Source of the DNA: Lepturacanthus savala
Taxonomy: Eukaryota > Chordata > Actinopteri > Scombriformes > Trichiuridae
Assembly (NCBI GenBank): GCA_030544235.1
Contig: CM060470.1
Coordinates: 15,709,356 to 15,773,355, forward strand
Length of the DNA: 64,000 bases
Reading direction: 5' to 3'
Shown here: positions 20,761 to 31,570 of the stretch, one piece after another
Position numbering within the stretch: the stretch's first letter is position 1
Layout: every line of letters begins with the position of its first letter
Position numbers and translations under genes: made by a program
The notes under the pieces: generated by a model
Told to the model about the DNA's origin: nothing
Seen by the model: only the letters and a program-made list of their open reading frames with translations
Databases searched by the model: none

Positions 20761-23588
20761 TATAATGAGACATTAATATCAAAGAAAATCAATATATTTT
20801 AGGAATATAGAATACCAGAAAAGAGATACATGCTGTTACTCACAGAGTGGTAAACGCTGTATTAGTAGAATGGTGTAAATTCATGTTAATCCTGTTGTTC
20901 TTCAGCACATCCATGTGTGCAGGTCTAAGATCAGATCAGTCCTGGCCAACCAAGAGAGAATGACCCAAGCACTTTGACAGTCTCAATATTGCACAATCTC
21001 GTACTTAAAAAAAAACCCAAAACAAATTAATATAAATAATTAAAGATATAAAGATATGCATTGAAATGTGTGTAATGATTTAAGTGATGTTTCTTTCTAA
21101 AACTATCAATAATTACGATGTAAAACTGCAAAAAATAATATTTATAGTAATTAATTTCTATGGGATTTGGACAGAAGTCTGTCCTGGTCCCAGGAGAAAC
21201 ATACACATACACACAACATCTTGTTGTGGTGGTCGCTAACGAGGGAGGGGTTCACTATGTTTCCTTGATGAAAAATAATGAAAATAATTCTTTTAAAAAT
21301 GATCATAATTTAAATCATGTTATATAACTGGAGAACTGAAGAAAATGCAATAACCAATTATTGTGCAAAAACATTTCTGCACTCAAATGTGTCTGGTCTT
21401 GATTGTGTGTAGATATAATAAGGGTTGTGTTGAGTGTGTCAGTCAGTCATTTTTTATACCTGCTTATTCCTCATTAGGGTCGCAGGGGTCTGCTGGAGCC
21501 TATCCCAGGTGAGAGGCAGGGATACACCCCAGATGGTCACCAGCCAATCGTGGGGCACACACACCATTCACTCACACACTCATACTCAGTTGCCAATTAA
21601 CCTCAGCATGTTTTTGGACTGTGGGAGGAAACCGGAGTACCTGGTGAAAAACCCATGCAGACACGGGGAGAACATGCAAACTCCACACAGGACCAAGGAG
21701 GTCTTGAACCTGCGACCTTCTTGCTGTGAGGCAACAGTGCTAACCCCTGCTACACCGTGTTGCCCGTATTGAGTGTGTGTAGATATAAATTCATTGACTT
21801 TAAGAAAAGATTTAATCCTACAGTCGGTGAATGAACGCTTATATTTCTAGGTGAGGTTATTGGAAATGACATTACTTCCATTGTATCAAAATCCAAAAAA
21901 GAAGACATCAACTGATAGTGATTTATATACAGTATGCTTATATATGCTTCAATTGTGGATGATTCTTTTTTTAATTTTGGTGAAGTGGTGAAGGGTCAGA
22001 TGTTTTGCAGTTTATAACATTTTATTTTTTTTATAGTTCTGGGTGGGTAAAATATCTTGTTGCAGAATGGGGGGTTAGTAACCTCAAAAGAGTCCCGCTT
22101 TGTGATACAGGCCCCTGATTGGCTGTTTTATTCCACCACACTGCATTTCAAATGCACCTATCGGTAATCAATGTATTAATTTTAGCTCCTTTAATGTTTA
22201 GTCCCCTAATTGTACAATTGAGTAAGTACAGCTGGTTATTATTTAGTCTATAAACCTAAAACTAAAAAATCAAAACTCAACTAAAAACTAAAAATATAAA
22301 TAATAAAGCATCTTATAATTTATCATAACAGTTATTATGACATCAGTATCTAGTAATTCATATAGAGAACCCTATTAGGTATGACATAAAATATCTTGAT
22401 TATATGTTCTCTCACTCCTCAGATGAGCTGGAAATTGCTCTGGTTCACCATCATGAAGAATGTTTCAATTAGCTGATCTCGATGAAAAGGAGTGAGAATA
22501 AAAAGAATACAAGAGGTCCTTTTAGTAAACCAACACATCTCTTATAACTGATCTTTTGTGGACTACTTCAGTGTTTTATATCCAGACAAACACAAGTACC
22601 AACTGAAATAGTTAAATATGACTCCCTTATATTGTATTTCTTTTTTGACTTTCCAATCTAGTTTATATTGTTGGGGACTTGTGACTTGTGTAAACTAATA
22701 TATATACACATAATATTAAAACAGTGACTTCACAAACTGGTTTGACAGTTCTGTTCAACAGAATTTATGGGCATATATTAGTTAAACAGAGGAAAATGCA
22801 GGGGCTGATATTTGATATCTCTGGTTGCTGTACATACAAACATATACTTTAAAGTGCTTAGAAACAATAAACAATACATAATAAAAAATAATAAAGTCTC
22901 CCTGTTGAAAACTAAAATGTCTCTATTTTTTGTTGTCTAAACCTAGCAATAGCCAAATGACTAAAACTGATTTTGTCATGAGGCTAATGACTAAAATGGA
23001 ATTAAAATCAGTTTCCAAAATAATTATGATTACAAGACATTGAATTTACATCATGGAAAAACTCTGAAAACTAGTATTTTTTTTACATTTGAGAAGCTGG
23101 GCCTAGTGAATTGTTTGGAATATTTAAATTGTTTATACATTTTCTACCAGTTGACTAATGATTAACTCTAATTATTTCAATTCTAAAGTAGTACAGTGGG
23201 GGTCAATTGGGGCCCAACAACAAACTTTAGGCCTCATATCATAAGGGCAAAATAATATAAATAATATAATATTAATAATATAATATCAGTATTACATTAT
23301 TGTAGCCATGCGACAGATAGATAGCTATTTAAAACCTACTGGAAAAAAAGAAAGAAACAAACACAAAAAGAAACAAAACAAAACAGGATGTCATGTCCAT
23401 ATACTGATACATATCCCACGTTGCATATGAGATATAACACATTTTCAACTAAACAAAACACAAGTTAAAAGCTTTGTCATGTAGAACAGATTGGAGCATA
23501 ATACACAGATTTTAAAGAAAACTTTAACCCAAAGCTGATGATATATCATAAAGCAAATTGATCTAGACTTTAAACTTCATGGAAGAGG
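20761..23588. other. Intergenic, duplicated at 52480-53990
   Basis: Two stretches (20761-22040 without its SINE, and 23035-23588) match the 50-54 kb block closely; about 1 kb between them (22050-23035) is absent there. AT-rich; no gene recognised. 22080-22320 has an ACTAAAA-rich stretch. Short open frames are not kept between the two copies. Confidence 0.6.
21440..21768 (-). mobile_element. SINE-like tRNA-headed repeat, full length
   Basis: Near-complete 329-base copy with the GACTGACT-type 3' end at the left and the tRNA-like head at the right. Direct repeats TTGAGTGTGT (21430-21439 and 21769-21778) flank it. The paralogous position near 53160 lacks it, so it inserted after the block duplication. 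Confidence 0.8.
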
Positions 23589-24515
23589 TCATTTTCCTTT
23601 TATATGAACTAAACCTAGGATCCCATTTCGGATTTTAGTCAGTTTCAATCCATATATCAGAGGATTCATAATAGGAGGAATAAGGAGAAATTCTATAGCG
23701 ATGAAGTTTTGGAGACTTTGAGGTAAATCTGTGGAGCCAAATCGCATATACATCAAATCAAATACAAATGCAATGAAGTTAATGATCAGAGAGAATACAT
23801 GGGGCATACAGGTCTGTGTAAACTTTGCCCTGCTTTCTTTGGACCTCACACATGTCTTAATAAGATGCATATAAGTCCAAACTATAAAAAACCAATGAGA
23901 CACATAAATGAATATTGCTGTATATCCAACCACACTGTTTGAAAATGTGTCAGTACCAGGACAGGCAAGTTTGACAATTACCCAGTTCACACAATAGAGT
24001 TTCTGAATGTGTGAACCACATAACCTCAGTCTAGAGGTTAGTATAATACTGATAGAGACAATGCAAAATGGTGTGAGCCAGGTGTAACAGATAAGCTGAG
24101 AGAGCCTCCTCTTTGTCATTAAAGAGTGATAGTGCAGCGGTCGACATATAGCCAGATATCTGTCATAGGCCATAACTGCTAGGATAGACACATTTTTACA
24201 AGCAAATGAGTATATTACAAAAGCCTGAAGAAGACATCCACTGTATGAGATTTGTTGAGAAGACGACAGGAGATCTAAGAGGAATTTGGGGTAGAACCCT
24301 GTCGTCCCATAAAGTCCATTGATGTACAAACTACACAATAAGATGTACATAGGCTCATGCAGACTTTCATTTAAGATAATGATCATGATGACAGTGATAT
24401 TGACAAACAAAATTATGCAGTAGTGCAGTAAAGTGAATGTAAATAGAGTGACTCTGTAATTGATTGTCTCATTTATCCCAGAGAGAGTGATAGTTCCGAT
24501 AGAAACATTTTCCAT
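23589..24515 (-). CDS. Odorant receptor, intact (OR-8), 308 aa
   Basis: Single-exon receptor, ATG at 24513-24515 (MENVSIGTITLSG). Motifs: LHEPMY, FACKNVSILAVMAYDRYLAIC, KLACPGT before TM5, RAKFTQTCMPHVFSL in TM6, NPLIYGLKLTKIRN in TM7, tail ending HIKGK. The C-K-N in TM3, K-L-A-C-P-G-T and Q-T-C-M-P-H link it to the tandem-array receptors at 27-40 kb, but its NPxxY is normal, so it represents the clade before that motif was lost. Intact. Its duplicate in the second block survives only as a C-terminal scrap (53995-54117). Confidence 0.93.
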   Translation of the reverse strand: MENVSIGTITLSGINETINYRVTLFTFTLLHYCIILFVNITVIMIIILNESLHEPMYILLCSLYINGLYGTTGFYPKFLLDLLSSSQQISYSGCLLQAFVIYSFACKNVSILAVMAYDRYLAICRPLHYHSLMTKRRLSQLICYTWLTPFCIVSISIILTSRLRLCGSHIQKLYCVNWVIVKLACPGTDTFSNSVVGYTAIFIYVSHWFFIVWTYMHLIKTCVRSKESRAKFTQTCMPHVFSLIINFIAFVFDLMYMRFGSTDLPQSLQNFIAIEFLLIPPIMNPLIYGLKLTKIRNGILGLVHIKGK

Positions 24516-24849
24516 GATGAGAGAACAAATCTGTACCTTCCTAATGTCACAGCATATGTATTCACATAGTGAGAGGTTACCCCACTCTGGTTTCCAGCCA
24601 CCATATATTAAAGAACCCCTATTTTGCCATTTTCACAGATTAACATTAACACTTTCATAGACTATTACAAAGCTTTTGCATGCATTTATGCTACAAAAGC
24701 ACCTTGTTAGAACTGTAGCAGCAATGCTGTCTGTCTACTCAAACACTCTGAAAAACCCTGTTACCCCCCTCCCTTCCCTGAAGAAACACCCACTCTGTTA
24801 TGATTGGCCTAGCATTGTGCAGAATGTCAGGCCTGTCAGAGAGCTGGGG
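24516..24849. other. OR-8 upstream region, no gene
   Basis: The bases just upstream of the ATG (24520-24560) resemble the 5' region of the array receptors (GTACAGATTTGTTCTCTCATC on the minus strand). No TATA-like block of the 5' cluster type is evident. Right of 24620 the sequence is unclassified. Confidence 0.4.
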
Positions 24850-25500
24850 TTGGTTGGAGAAACGGAAGTCATCTTAGGGTGCCCATTGGGTCCAATGATG
24901 GCATCAACTTCCCTTAAGGTGGGTTCCTGAATGGTTGACCAGTCCAATCCTGCAACCAAATACTTTGTTGCATGTCAGACATGTGTAAGTTGTAGTTGTT
25001 GTAGTGCTGGCCATGGGAATGTTTTATCCGAGTCTCTTATGTTGTTCTCTCCTCTGCCATCATACAGGTTCCATCCAGACACACAGTATCAGCTGCCAGA
25101 ATTTGCAGTCAGCAAATGGGGTTAGATCAGAGGTGGGCAATCCTGGTTCAGAAGGGCCAGTGTGGATGCAGACTTTTGTTTCAACCAAGCAGTAAAACAC
25201 CTGTTTCTACTAATCTACCACTGAAGCCCTTGCTAAGAACCTCTATTAGTAGAATCAGGTGTGGTACTTCTTGGTTGGAACACCAACCTGCACCCACATC
25301 GGCCCTCCAGGACCAGGATTCCCCACACCTGGGTTAGACACGGCAGGCACCAAGTCCTGTTCTCTGATGTGGTGGGTGGCAGTTGTCAGTGGAGTCAAAG
25401 AGGGTTCTAATATTCCATGATGCACATAACTTGTAGGTGACCAACTAGAGACAAATCTGCCCCGTTCAGCAGACACCCCATCATCGACTAACACCGACAG
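24850..25500 (-). mobile_element. RTE-like LINE remnant, both ends, interior deleted
   Basis: The minus strand keeps the C-terminal CxxC...H...H segment of an RTE-type polyprotein (CLTCNKVFGCRIGLVNHSGT, about 24920-24990) and, after an inserted MITE, the start of the endonuclease domain (CASWNIRTLFDSTDNCHPP-like frame with changes, 25340-25440). The reverse transcriptase is gone. The duplicate at 54118-55340 keeps more. Dead. Confidence 0.7.
25128..25331. mobile_element. hAT-like palindromic MITE with 8-bp target duplication
   Basis: Ends CAGAGGTGGGCAATCCTGG and (reverse complement of the right end) CAGGTGTGGGGAATCCTGG. Flanked by GGTTAGAT (25120-25127) and GGTTAGAC (25332-25339), a 7/8 target duplication. 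Inserted inside the RTE-like remnant, which dates it as younger than that element. The interior is a long imperfect inverted repeat. No coding capacity. Confidence 0.78.
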
Positions 25501-25567
25501 ATGTTACTGTATTTCAGATGTTATGGCACTAAGTGGTGACCAAAGTGGAGACCTGTTGTATGATAGT

Positions 25568-25915
25568 CAGTCAGTCATCTTTTATACCCGCATATCCCAT
25601 ATTAGGGTCACAGTGGTCTGCTGGAGCCATTCCCAGTGCATTATGGGTTGACAGGCACGGATACACCCCAGATGATTGCCAGCCTATCATGGGGCACACA
25701 CACCATTCAGTCACACCTATAGGAAATTTAGAGTCTCCAATTAACGTCATCATGTTTTTGAACTGTGGGAGGAAGCGGGAGTACCCAGGGAAAACACACA
25801 CAGACATAGGGAGAACATGCAAATTCCACACAGCATGGTCCCAGACCAAGGTCTTAAACCTGCAATCTTGTTGCTGTGAAGCAACAGTACTACCCACTGT
25901 ATCACCATGTCACCT
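25568..25915 (-). mobile_element. SINE-like tRNA-headed repeat, shared by both duplicated blocks
   Basis: Full-length or nearly so, minus orientation. The same insertion is at 55446-55787 in the second block, so it predates the block duplication, unlike the copies at 21440, 48154, 49679 and 59850. Confidence 0.75.
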
Positions 25916-25994
25916 GGTGCATTATAACAAGCTCTAAATCCTCAGAAGGTATAGCACACACATGGATGCATAATCCTCATTAGCACTGCTTGGC

Positions 25995-26645
25995 TGTCAT
26001 GTTGAGTTTTTTGTCTTGTCATTTCCTGTTTTATTTTGAAAGATAACTCTCCTCTCATTTCAGGTCACTTGCCCTTCCTCATGTGTCATCGGTCAGATTG
26101 TCAGCCCTGCCCTGATTGTTTCTACCTGTTCCCCATTACCCGGTGTATATCTTGTCTGCATCTCCCCATGTCTTGTGCCGAAGTGTTTCATTCTATCGTT
26201 CACCAAAGCCCTTTGTCCCAGTGTCCATAACCATAGCCTTGTTGCATGTGTGTTTCCTTGTTTTTCCTCGAAAGAGTGATTTTCTGTTGTAGTTTTTGTA
26301 GCATAGCCATTTGTTTTCTCGCGTTTAGTTTAATGTTTTTCAGCCTGTTGTTTTTCCTCGTTAAGAGCGATTTTGATTTGGATAACTTTTGTAGTACAGA
26401 TTAGTTCTCGGAGAATTCAGTTAATGTTTTTCAGCCTTTTGTTTTTCCTTGTTAAGAGTCATTTTGATTTTTGATAACTTTTATAGAACAAATTAGCGTT
26501 TTTACCTCTATAGGAGTGATTTTCATTTTCCCTAGTTTAGGCCTGTATTTCATAGCCTCACTCTATCGAGGGATCTTGCTACCTGAAATAAAGAAACTCA
26601 CCTACACCTCTGCGCCTAAGTTCGTGTTTAAGACCGGTATTGACA
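25995..26645 (+). mobile_element. Probable solo LTR of a retrotransposon
   Basis: Starts TGTCATG and ends TTGACA, giving TGTCA/TGACA inverted ends. It includes a promoter-like region (GTGTATATCTTGTCTGC), three imperfect internal repeats with CCTTGTT(T)TTCCT...GAGTGATTTT, and a polyadenylation signal (GAAATAAAGAAACTCACC, about 26586). It is absent from the paralogous interval near 55830-56190. I could not find a matching 4-6 base target duplication, so exact ends are uncertain. No internal coding region or second LTR is present. Confidence 0.5.
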
Positions 26646-27276
26646 GATTCTAATTCTGAGTGTTATATGACTAATGAAGCTAGGATATATGGCATTTTTT
26701 CAAATTCATTTGTACATTAAAATGTAATAAATTAATGATTGCACAACTTACCACTGAAAGTTGTTTATGCAATTTAACATACTTTCTTAAGTTTTTAAAA
26801 GGTTTCATTGTGCAAGGTGAAAGTGTGGAAAGAGTGGAAATATTGTAGAGCATTATGTAGACCTATGAGCAAAGTAACCAGTGAGATTAGACAGCAGAGT
26901 AACTGGAAATCTTCAATTAAGCTTTTTTTTTTAACGCCAATTAACCACCTTTCTTTAACACAGTCATTATTTCTAAACTCCATTCAACCTTTAGCATAGT
27001 AGTGGCAGGTCAACAAACAATATCAACAATAGAGGAATCAGATCAGAAAACACTTAGATGACGGTCAATGTTTGGACACACTTTCCCTTTCCCTTTCAGT
27101 TATTATATTCATTACATGAAGCACAAAGCAAAAGTTGGTACATAAACAATACAAATAACGATACAAGAATAAAAAGCATGGCACATGATCATAAAACAGA
27201 TTGAAATATTCTACATATATTTTCAGGATAACTTTAACCTAAAGCTCTTGACACACCTTAAAGCAGTTTTCAAACT
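26646..27276. other. Intergenic, duplicated at 56190-56890
   Basis: Matches the second block closely (CATTGTGCAAGGTGAAAGTG and onward). No gene. It is the 3' flank of the first array receptor. Confidence 0.6.
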
Positions 27277-28219
27277 TTATAGAAGAGGTATTCTTCCTTT
27301 TATATAAATTAAACCCATGATCATAGTCCGGATTTTGGTCAGTTGCAATCCATATATCAAGGCACTCATAACTGGAGGAATAATGAGAAATTCTATGGAA
27401 ATAAAGTTTTGGAGACTTTGAGGCAAATTTGTGGTGCTAAATCGCATATACATCAAATCAAAAATAAATGCAGTGAAGTTAATGATCAGAGAGGATAAAT
27501 GGGGCATACAGGTCTGTGTAAACTTTATCCTGTTTTCTTTGGACCTTACACAAGTCTTAATAAGATGCATATAAGTCCAAATTATAAAAAAAACTATGAA
27601 ACATATAAATGAATAGTGATGCATATGCAGCCACATTATTTGAAAATGTGTCAGTACCAGGACAAGCAAGTTTGACAATTACCCAGTTCACACAATAGAG
27701 TTTCTGAATGTGTGAACCACATAACCTGAGTCTAGACGATAGTATAATATTGATGGAGACAATGCAATAAGGTGTTAGCCAGGAAAAAGTGATCAGTTGA
27801 GAGAGCCTCCTCTTTGACATGAAAGTGTGGTAGTGCAGCGGTCGACATATAGCCAAATATCTGTCATAGGCCATAACTGTTAGGATGGACATGTTTTTGC
27901 AAGCAAATGAGTTCATTACAAAAGCCTGAAAGAAACATCCACTGTATGAGATTTGTTGAGAAGACGACAGGAGATCTAAGAGGAATTTGGGGTAGAACCC
28001 TGTTGTCCCATAAAGTGCATTGATGTAAAAACTACACAATAAGATGTACATAGGCTCATGCAGACTTTCATTTAAGATAATAATCAAGATGAGAAAGATA
28101 TTGACAAACAAAATAATACAGTAGTGCAGTAAAGTGAATGTGAAGAGAGTGAGTCTGTAATTAATTGTTTCGTTTATCCCTGATAAAGTGAAAATTCTTA
28201 CAACAGAATCATTATCCAT
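27277..28219 (-). pseudogene. Odorant receptor with single +1 frameshift (array unit 1)
   Basis: Full-length apart from one break. The N-terminal frame runs from ATG 28217-28219 (MDNDSVVRIFTLSG) to TM5, where FFIVWTYMHL of the paralogs becomes FFYNLDLYAS and stops. The C-terminal frame resumes with FFIIWTYMHLIKTCVRS to the normal end at 27277. The break is an A run of 8 at about 27586-27593; the intact paralog at 30779-30800 has 7. One extra A explains it, so it is either a recent pseudogene or a homopolymer error in the sequence. TM7 reads SALIY rather than NPLIY, as in the whole array. Confidence 0.85.
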
Positions 28220-28264
28220 GATGAGAGAACAAACCCTTGCCAGTGTCACAGCATAAGTGGGCAC

Positions 28265-30478
28265 AGAGTAAGAGGTTACCCTAGACTGTCGTTACATCAC
28301 TAACACTCTGATCTATATCTACACCATAACAGCAATGCAGCAACACTGCTGGGAATTCAAACTCAAGGCCATGTTTTTTCATGCATGGATACCAAGTTAT
28401 TCAGATGGAACACTTTTGTTCCTGCAGCAAATTTTTAACAACTGGTGCATCTTTAAAAAGTACCCCCCATACACATATTTGTGTATGACATATGAAGATT
28501 AGTATTATATGAATGTTTTATTTTAAATGTTTTCCTTGTCTTTTCCACTTGATCACAAAAAAACATTGTCAGGAATTTAACCTTTAAAATTCCAATCTGT
28601 TTACAAAATGCCGCTTTTTAATGAAAAAAGAAAACAATAAATGGATTAAAATAATATTCTAATTATCAAGGGGAATTTGGGGGAATGTTACCACATTCTG
28701 TTTTATGTCAATATTAGTAACAGTATTTGTTTCAGTATTGAAAGCCTTTTGATATGGAAACTCATTTGGACATTTTTTCAATATTCTTGATACAGGTACA
28801 TATACCTATACTAGTAAGCTTTTTTTCTCACTAGTAAGACAATTTTGCACACTAATAGAATGACAGTGTCTTACTAGGAATGTATTTTCCACTACTAGCA
28901 CCACCTTTGGCCTACTAGTGCACAATCAAATCCTAGTACTACTATTATGCCTTACTAATAAACAGATGTCATGCACTAGTTGCCTCCTAGACTAGTAAGA
29001 CCCCACAAGTAGCACTAGGAAGACATTTCTGACCTCACTAGTACTACTAGCAACATTGAGAATGTCCACTAGTTGTACTAGTGAGAGCCAAAATGTTCAC
29101 TTGGGTGGTCCATTCCTGTTTGCCAAAAACAGACCACATGAACTAGAACTCAACCAAATTTGGTCCTCCATACTCACCACCTGCTCACCAATTCTCAATC
29201 AAATGTTGTCAACTGTTCTGTACAGTATACGTTGGGTCACAGTTTAGTTGAGTTCTGGATCTTCCTTGGTCTGCTTTTGGCTGACATCTGGCATTGCATT
29301 GTGATGGCTTGGTTGTTACCCACTTTTGGCAAACAGGAATAGACTAAGTGCCATTCCATGTGGTATGGTGGCCAGATGAAAATGTCAGGTGTGGGCCAGA
29401 TATGGACCAAATGATTTTTGCTGGCTATTTGTCCCTCCTGAGGGAAATTCAAGTTACTGAAGTTACTTCAAGTTTCTGCTTAGTTGCTACCTGGACAAAT
29501 AAGAATTTGCACAAACGTATTTACCAAGGGACAGTAAAAATTGGTCCTTTCTTCATTGAAGATCAGACTTTCATTCATAATTTGGGGAACTGCATAGTTA
29601 GCCTACCATTTCTTTCCTCCAATGCTCATGTTTCACTGTACACAAGAAATACACAACTGCTGGATGACAGGCAGTTAGCCTGTCACTCGTAGCATCCAGG
29701 GAGGCAGTTTTAATGAACCAGGCTCCAAGGATCATGCTCAAAAAATGAACCCCACTATGTTATATGTGGTCTACTTTTACTGACATCAAAGATGGGCCAT
29801 GCGTGTTTCTTAAAAGTACCATCTTTTGTGCCAAAGATATGCTGTAGGTGCCTTTTTTTGCCCCTGCCCCCGGAAAAGCTTCTAACACTACTGAATATAT
29901 GTAAGAGAGCTAAATACAGATAGAATGTAGAAAGACACTGTTGAGGCCTGACACTTCATATTAATAATGATAATAATAACAATAATAGTAATACAGATAA
30001 TCTAAATTGCACTTCTCAAAACCAATGTTACTGGGGATTTTACACAAAACAAGTAAGAAATATAAAGTCACACAGATAATGCATGAAGCTCAATGCAGGT
30101 CAAACACCCCAGCCCTGATGATCAGCAATTATTTTCTATATATTTGCATATAGTCTCATATGAATAACAATGAATAACATTATGTTCTATAAATATAGTA
30201 CTCTGAATCTGACTCATTGATGATTGATGAAGACATGATGACAAACACAGACCACCACTTAATGCACAAAGCAAAAGTTGGTACATAAACAATACAAATA
30301 ACGATACAAGAATAAAAAGCATGGCACATGATCATAAAACAGACGGATGAAAAGTAAACCTCATTCATTATAATCACGTCATGTAGAACAGATTGAAATA
30401 TTCTACATATATTTTGAGGACAACTTTAACCTAAACCTCTTGATACACCTTAAAGCAAATCAAAGCAGTTTTCAAACT
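28265..30478. repeat. Array spacer 1 (between units 1 and 2)
   Basis: About 2.2 kb that recurs after each array receptor (31466-33674, 34662-36815, 37803-39919, 40430-42000, 57878-59850). Order within the spacer: OR upstream region; AT-rich stretch; ACTAG-rich segment (28811-29085); hairpin-forming inverted repeat (29109-29342); TGTGGGCCAGATATGGACC region; AATAATGATAATAATAAC stretch near 29960; then the next receptor's 3' flank. Open frames of 60-114 codons in it are broken in sister copies, so I do not call them genes. Confidence 0.85.
28811..29085. repeat. ACTAG-rich segment (array spacer 1)
   Basis: About a dozen ACTAG or CTAGT words in 275 bases, including several SpeI-type ACTAGT palindromes. 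Copies: about 32010-32286, 35133-35406, 38349-38630, 40870-41040 (internally deleted) and 58215-58460. Origin unknown; it could be a decayed minisatellite or part of a foldback element. Confidence 0.6.
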
Positions 30479-31420
30479 TTATAGAAGAGGTATTCTTCCT
30501 TTTAAATAAATTAAACCCATGATCATATTCCGGATTTTGGTCAGTTGCAATCCATATAACAAAGCACTCATAACTGGAGGAATAATGAGAAATTCTATGG
30601 AGATAAAGTTTTGGAGACTTTGAGGTAAATCTGCAGCGCTAAATCGCATATACATCAAATCAAACATAAATGCAGTGGAGTTAATGATCAGAGAGGATAA
30701 ATGGGGCATACAGGTCTGTATAAACCTTATCCTGTTTTCTTGGGACCTTACACAAGTCTTAATAAGATGCATATAAGTCCAAACTATAAAAAAACAATGA
30801 AACATATAAATGAATAGTGATGCATATGCAACCACATTATTTGAAAATCTGTCAGTACCAGGACAAGCAAGTTTGACAATTACCCAGTTCACACAATAGA
30901 GTTTCTGAATGTGTGAACCACATAACCTGAGTCTAGATGATAGTATAATATTGATGGAGACAATGCAAAAAGGTGTTAGCCAGGAAAAAGCGATCAGTTG
31001 AGAGAGCCTCCTCTTTGACATGAAAGTGTGGTAGTGCAGCGGTCGACATATAGCCAGATATCTGTCATAGGCCATAACTGTTAGGATGGACATGTTTTTG
31101 CAAGCAAATGAGTACATTACAAAAGCCTGAAAGAAACATCCACTGTATGAGATTTGTTGAGAAGACAACAGGAGATCTAAGAGGAATTTGGGGTAGAACC
31201 CTGTTGTCCCATAAAGTGCATTGATGTAAAAACTACACAATAAGATGTACATAGGCTCATGCAGACTTTCATTTAAGATAATAATCAAGATGAGAAAGAT
31301 ATTGACAAACAAAATAATACAGTAATACAGTAAAGTGAATGTGAAGAGAGTGAGTCTGTAATTAATTGTTTCGTTTATCCCTGATAAAGTGAAAATTCTT
31401 ACAACAGAATCATTATCCAT
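30479..31420 (-). CDS. Odorant receptor, intact (array unit 2), 313 aa
   Basis: Single-exon receptor. The upstream-open frame starts with GTG, so ATG 31418-31420 (MDNDSVVRIFTLSG) is used. Motifs: N-D-S site, LHEPMY, FACKNMSILTVMAYDRYLAIC, KLACPGT, QTCMPHLSSL; tail ends GRIPLL. TM7 reads PPVMSALLYGLQLTKIRN: the usual N-P of NPxxY is S-A. It differs from unit 3 by only about five residues (LLDLLLSS vs LLDILSSS; GTDRF vs GTNTF; RSQEN vs RSKEN), implying recent duplication or gene conversion. Open throughout. Confidence 0.92.
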   Translation of the reverse strand: MDNDSVVRIFTLSGINETINYRLTLFTFTLLYYCIILFVNIFLILIIILNESLHEPMYILLCSFYINALYGTTGFYPKFLLDLLLSSQQISYSGCFFQAFVMYSFACKNMSILTVMAYDRYLAICRPLHYHTFMSKRRLSQLIAFSWLTPFCIVSINIILSSRLRLCGSHIQKLYCVNWVIVKLACPGTDRFSNNVVAYASLFIYMFHCFFIVWTYMHLIKTCVRSQENRIRFIQTCMPHLSSLIINSTAFMFDLMYMRFSAADLPQSLQNFISIEFLIIPPVMSALLYGLQLTKIRNMIMGLIYLKGRIPLL

Positions 31421-31570
31421 GATGAGAGAACAAACCCTTGCCAGTGTCACAGCATAAGTGGGCACAGAGTAAGAGGTTACCCTAGACTGTCGTTACATCA
31501 CTAATGCTCTGATCTATATCTACACCATAACAGCAATGCAGCAACACTGCTGGGAATTCAAACTCAAGGC
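31421..31570 (-). promoter_or_regulatory. Candidate array-OR upstream region
   Basis: The block CTCTGATCTATATCTACACC (about 31506-31525) and GCTGGGAATTC resemble, in weakened form, the block upstream of the 5' cluster receptors. It is shared by all array units. The promoter role is a guess. Confidence 0.25.

Noticed and set aside
28811..29085. CRISPR-like array from repeated ACTAG words
   Set aside because: No constant repeat length or unique spacers, and the context is vertebrate.
29348..29692. 114-codon open frame repeated in several array spacers (also 32544-32888, 35669-36004)
   Set aside because: It has no recognisable domain, is cut short or shifted in spacers 4, 5 and the second block, and the noncoding sequence around it is equally conserved. 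It is repeated DNA, not a gene.
30122..30377. 65- and 66-codon minus-strand frames repeated after each array unit
   Set aside because: They overlap each other in different frames, are hydrophobic by AT-rich composition, and lie in duplicated 3' flank. No independent support.
31421..31465. 15-residue N-terminal extension on the array receptors
   Set aside because: The extension begins with GTG, and the comparable extensions of OR-1, OR-2 and OR-3 also begin with GTG (OR-14 with TTG). The internal ATG aligns with all other receptors.
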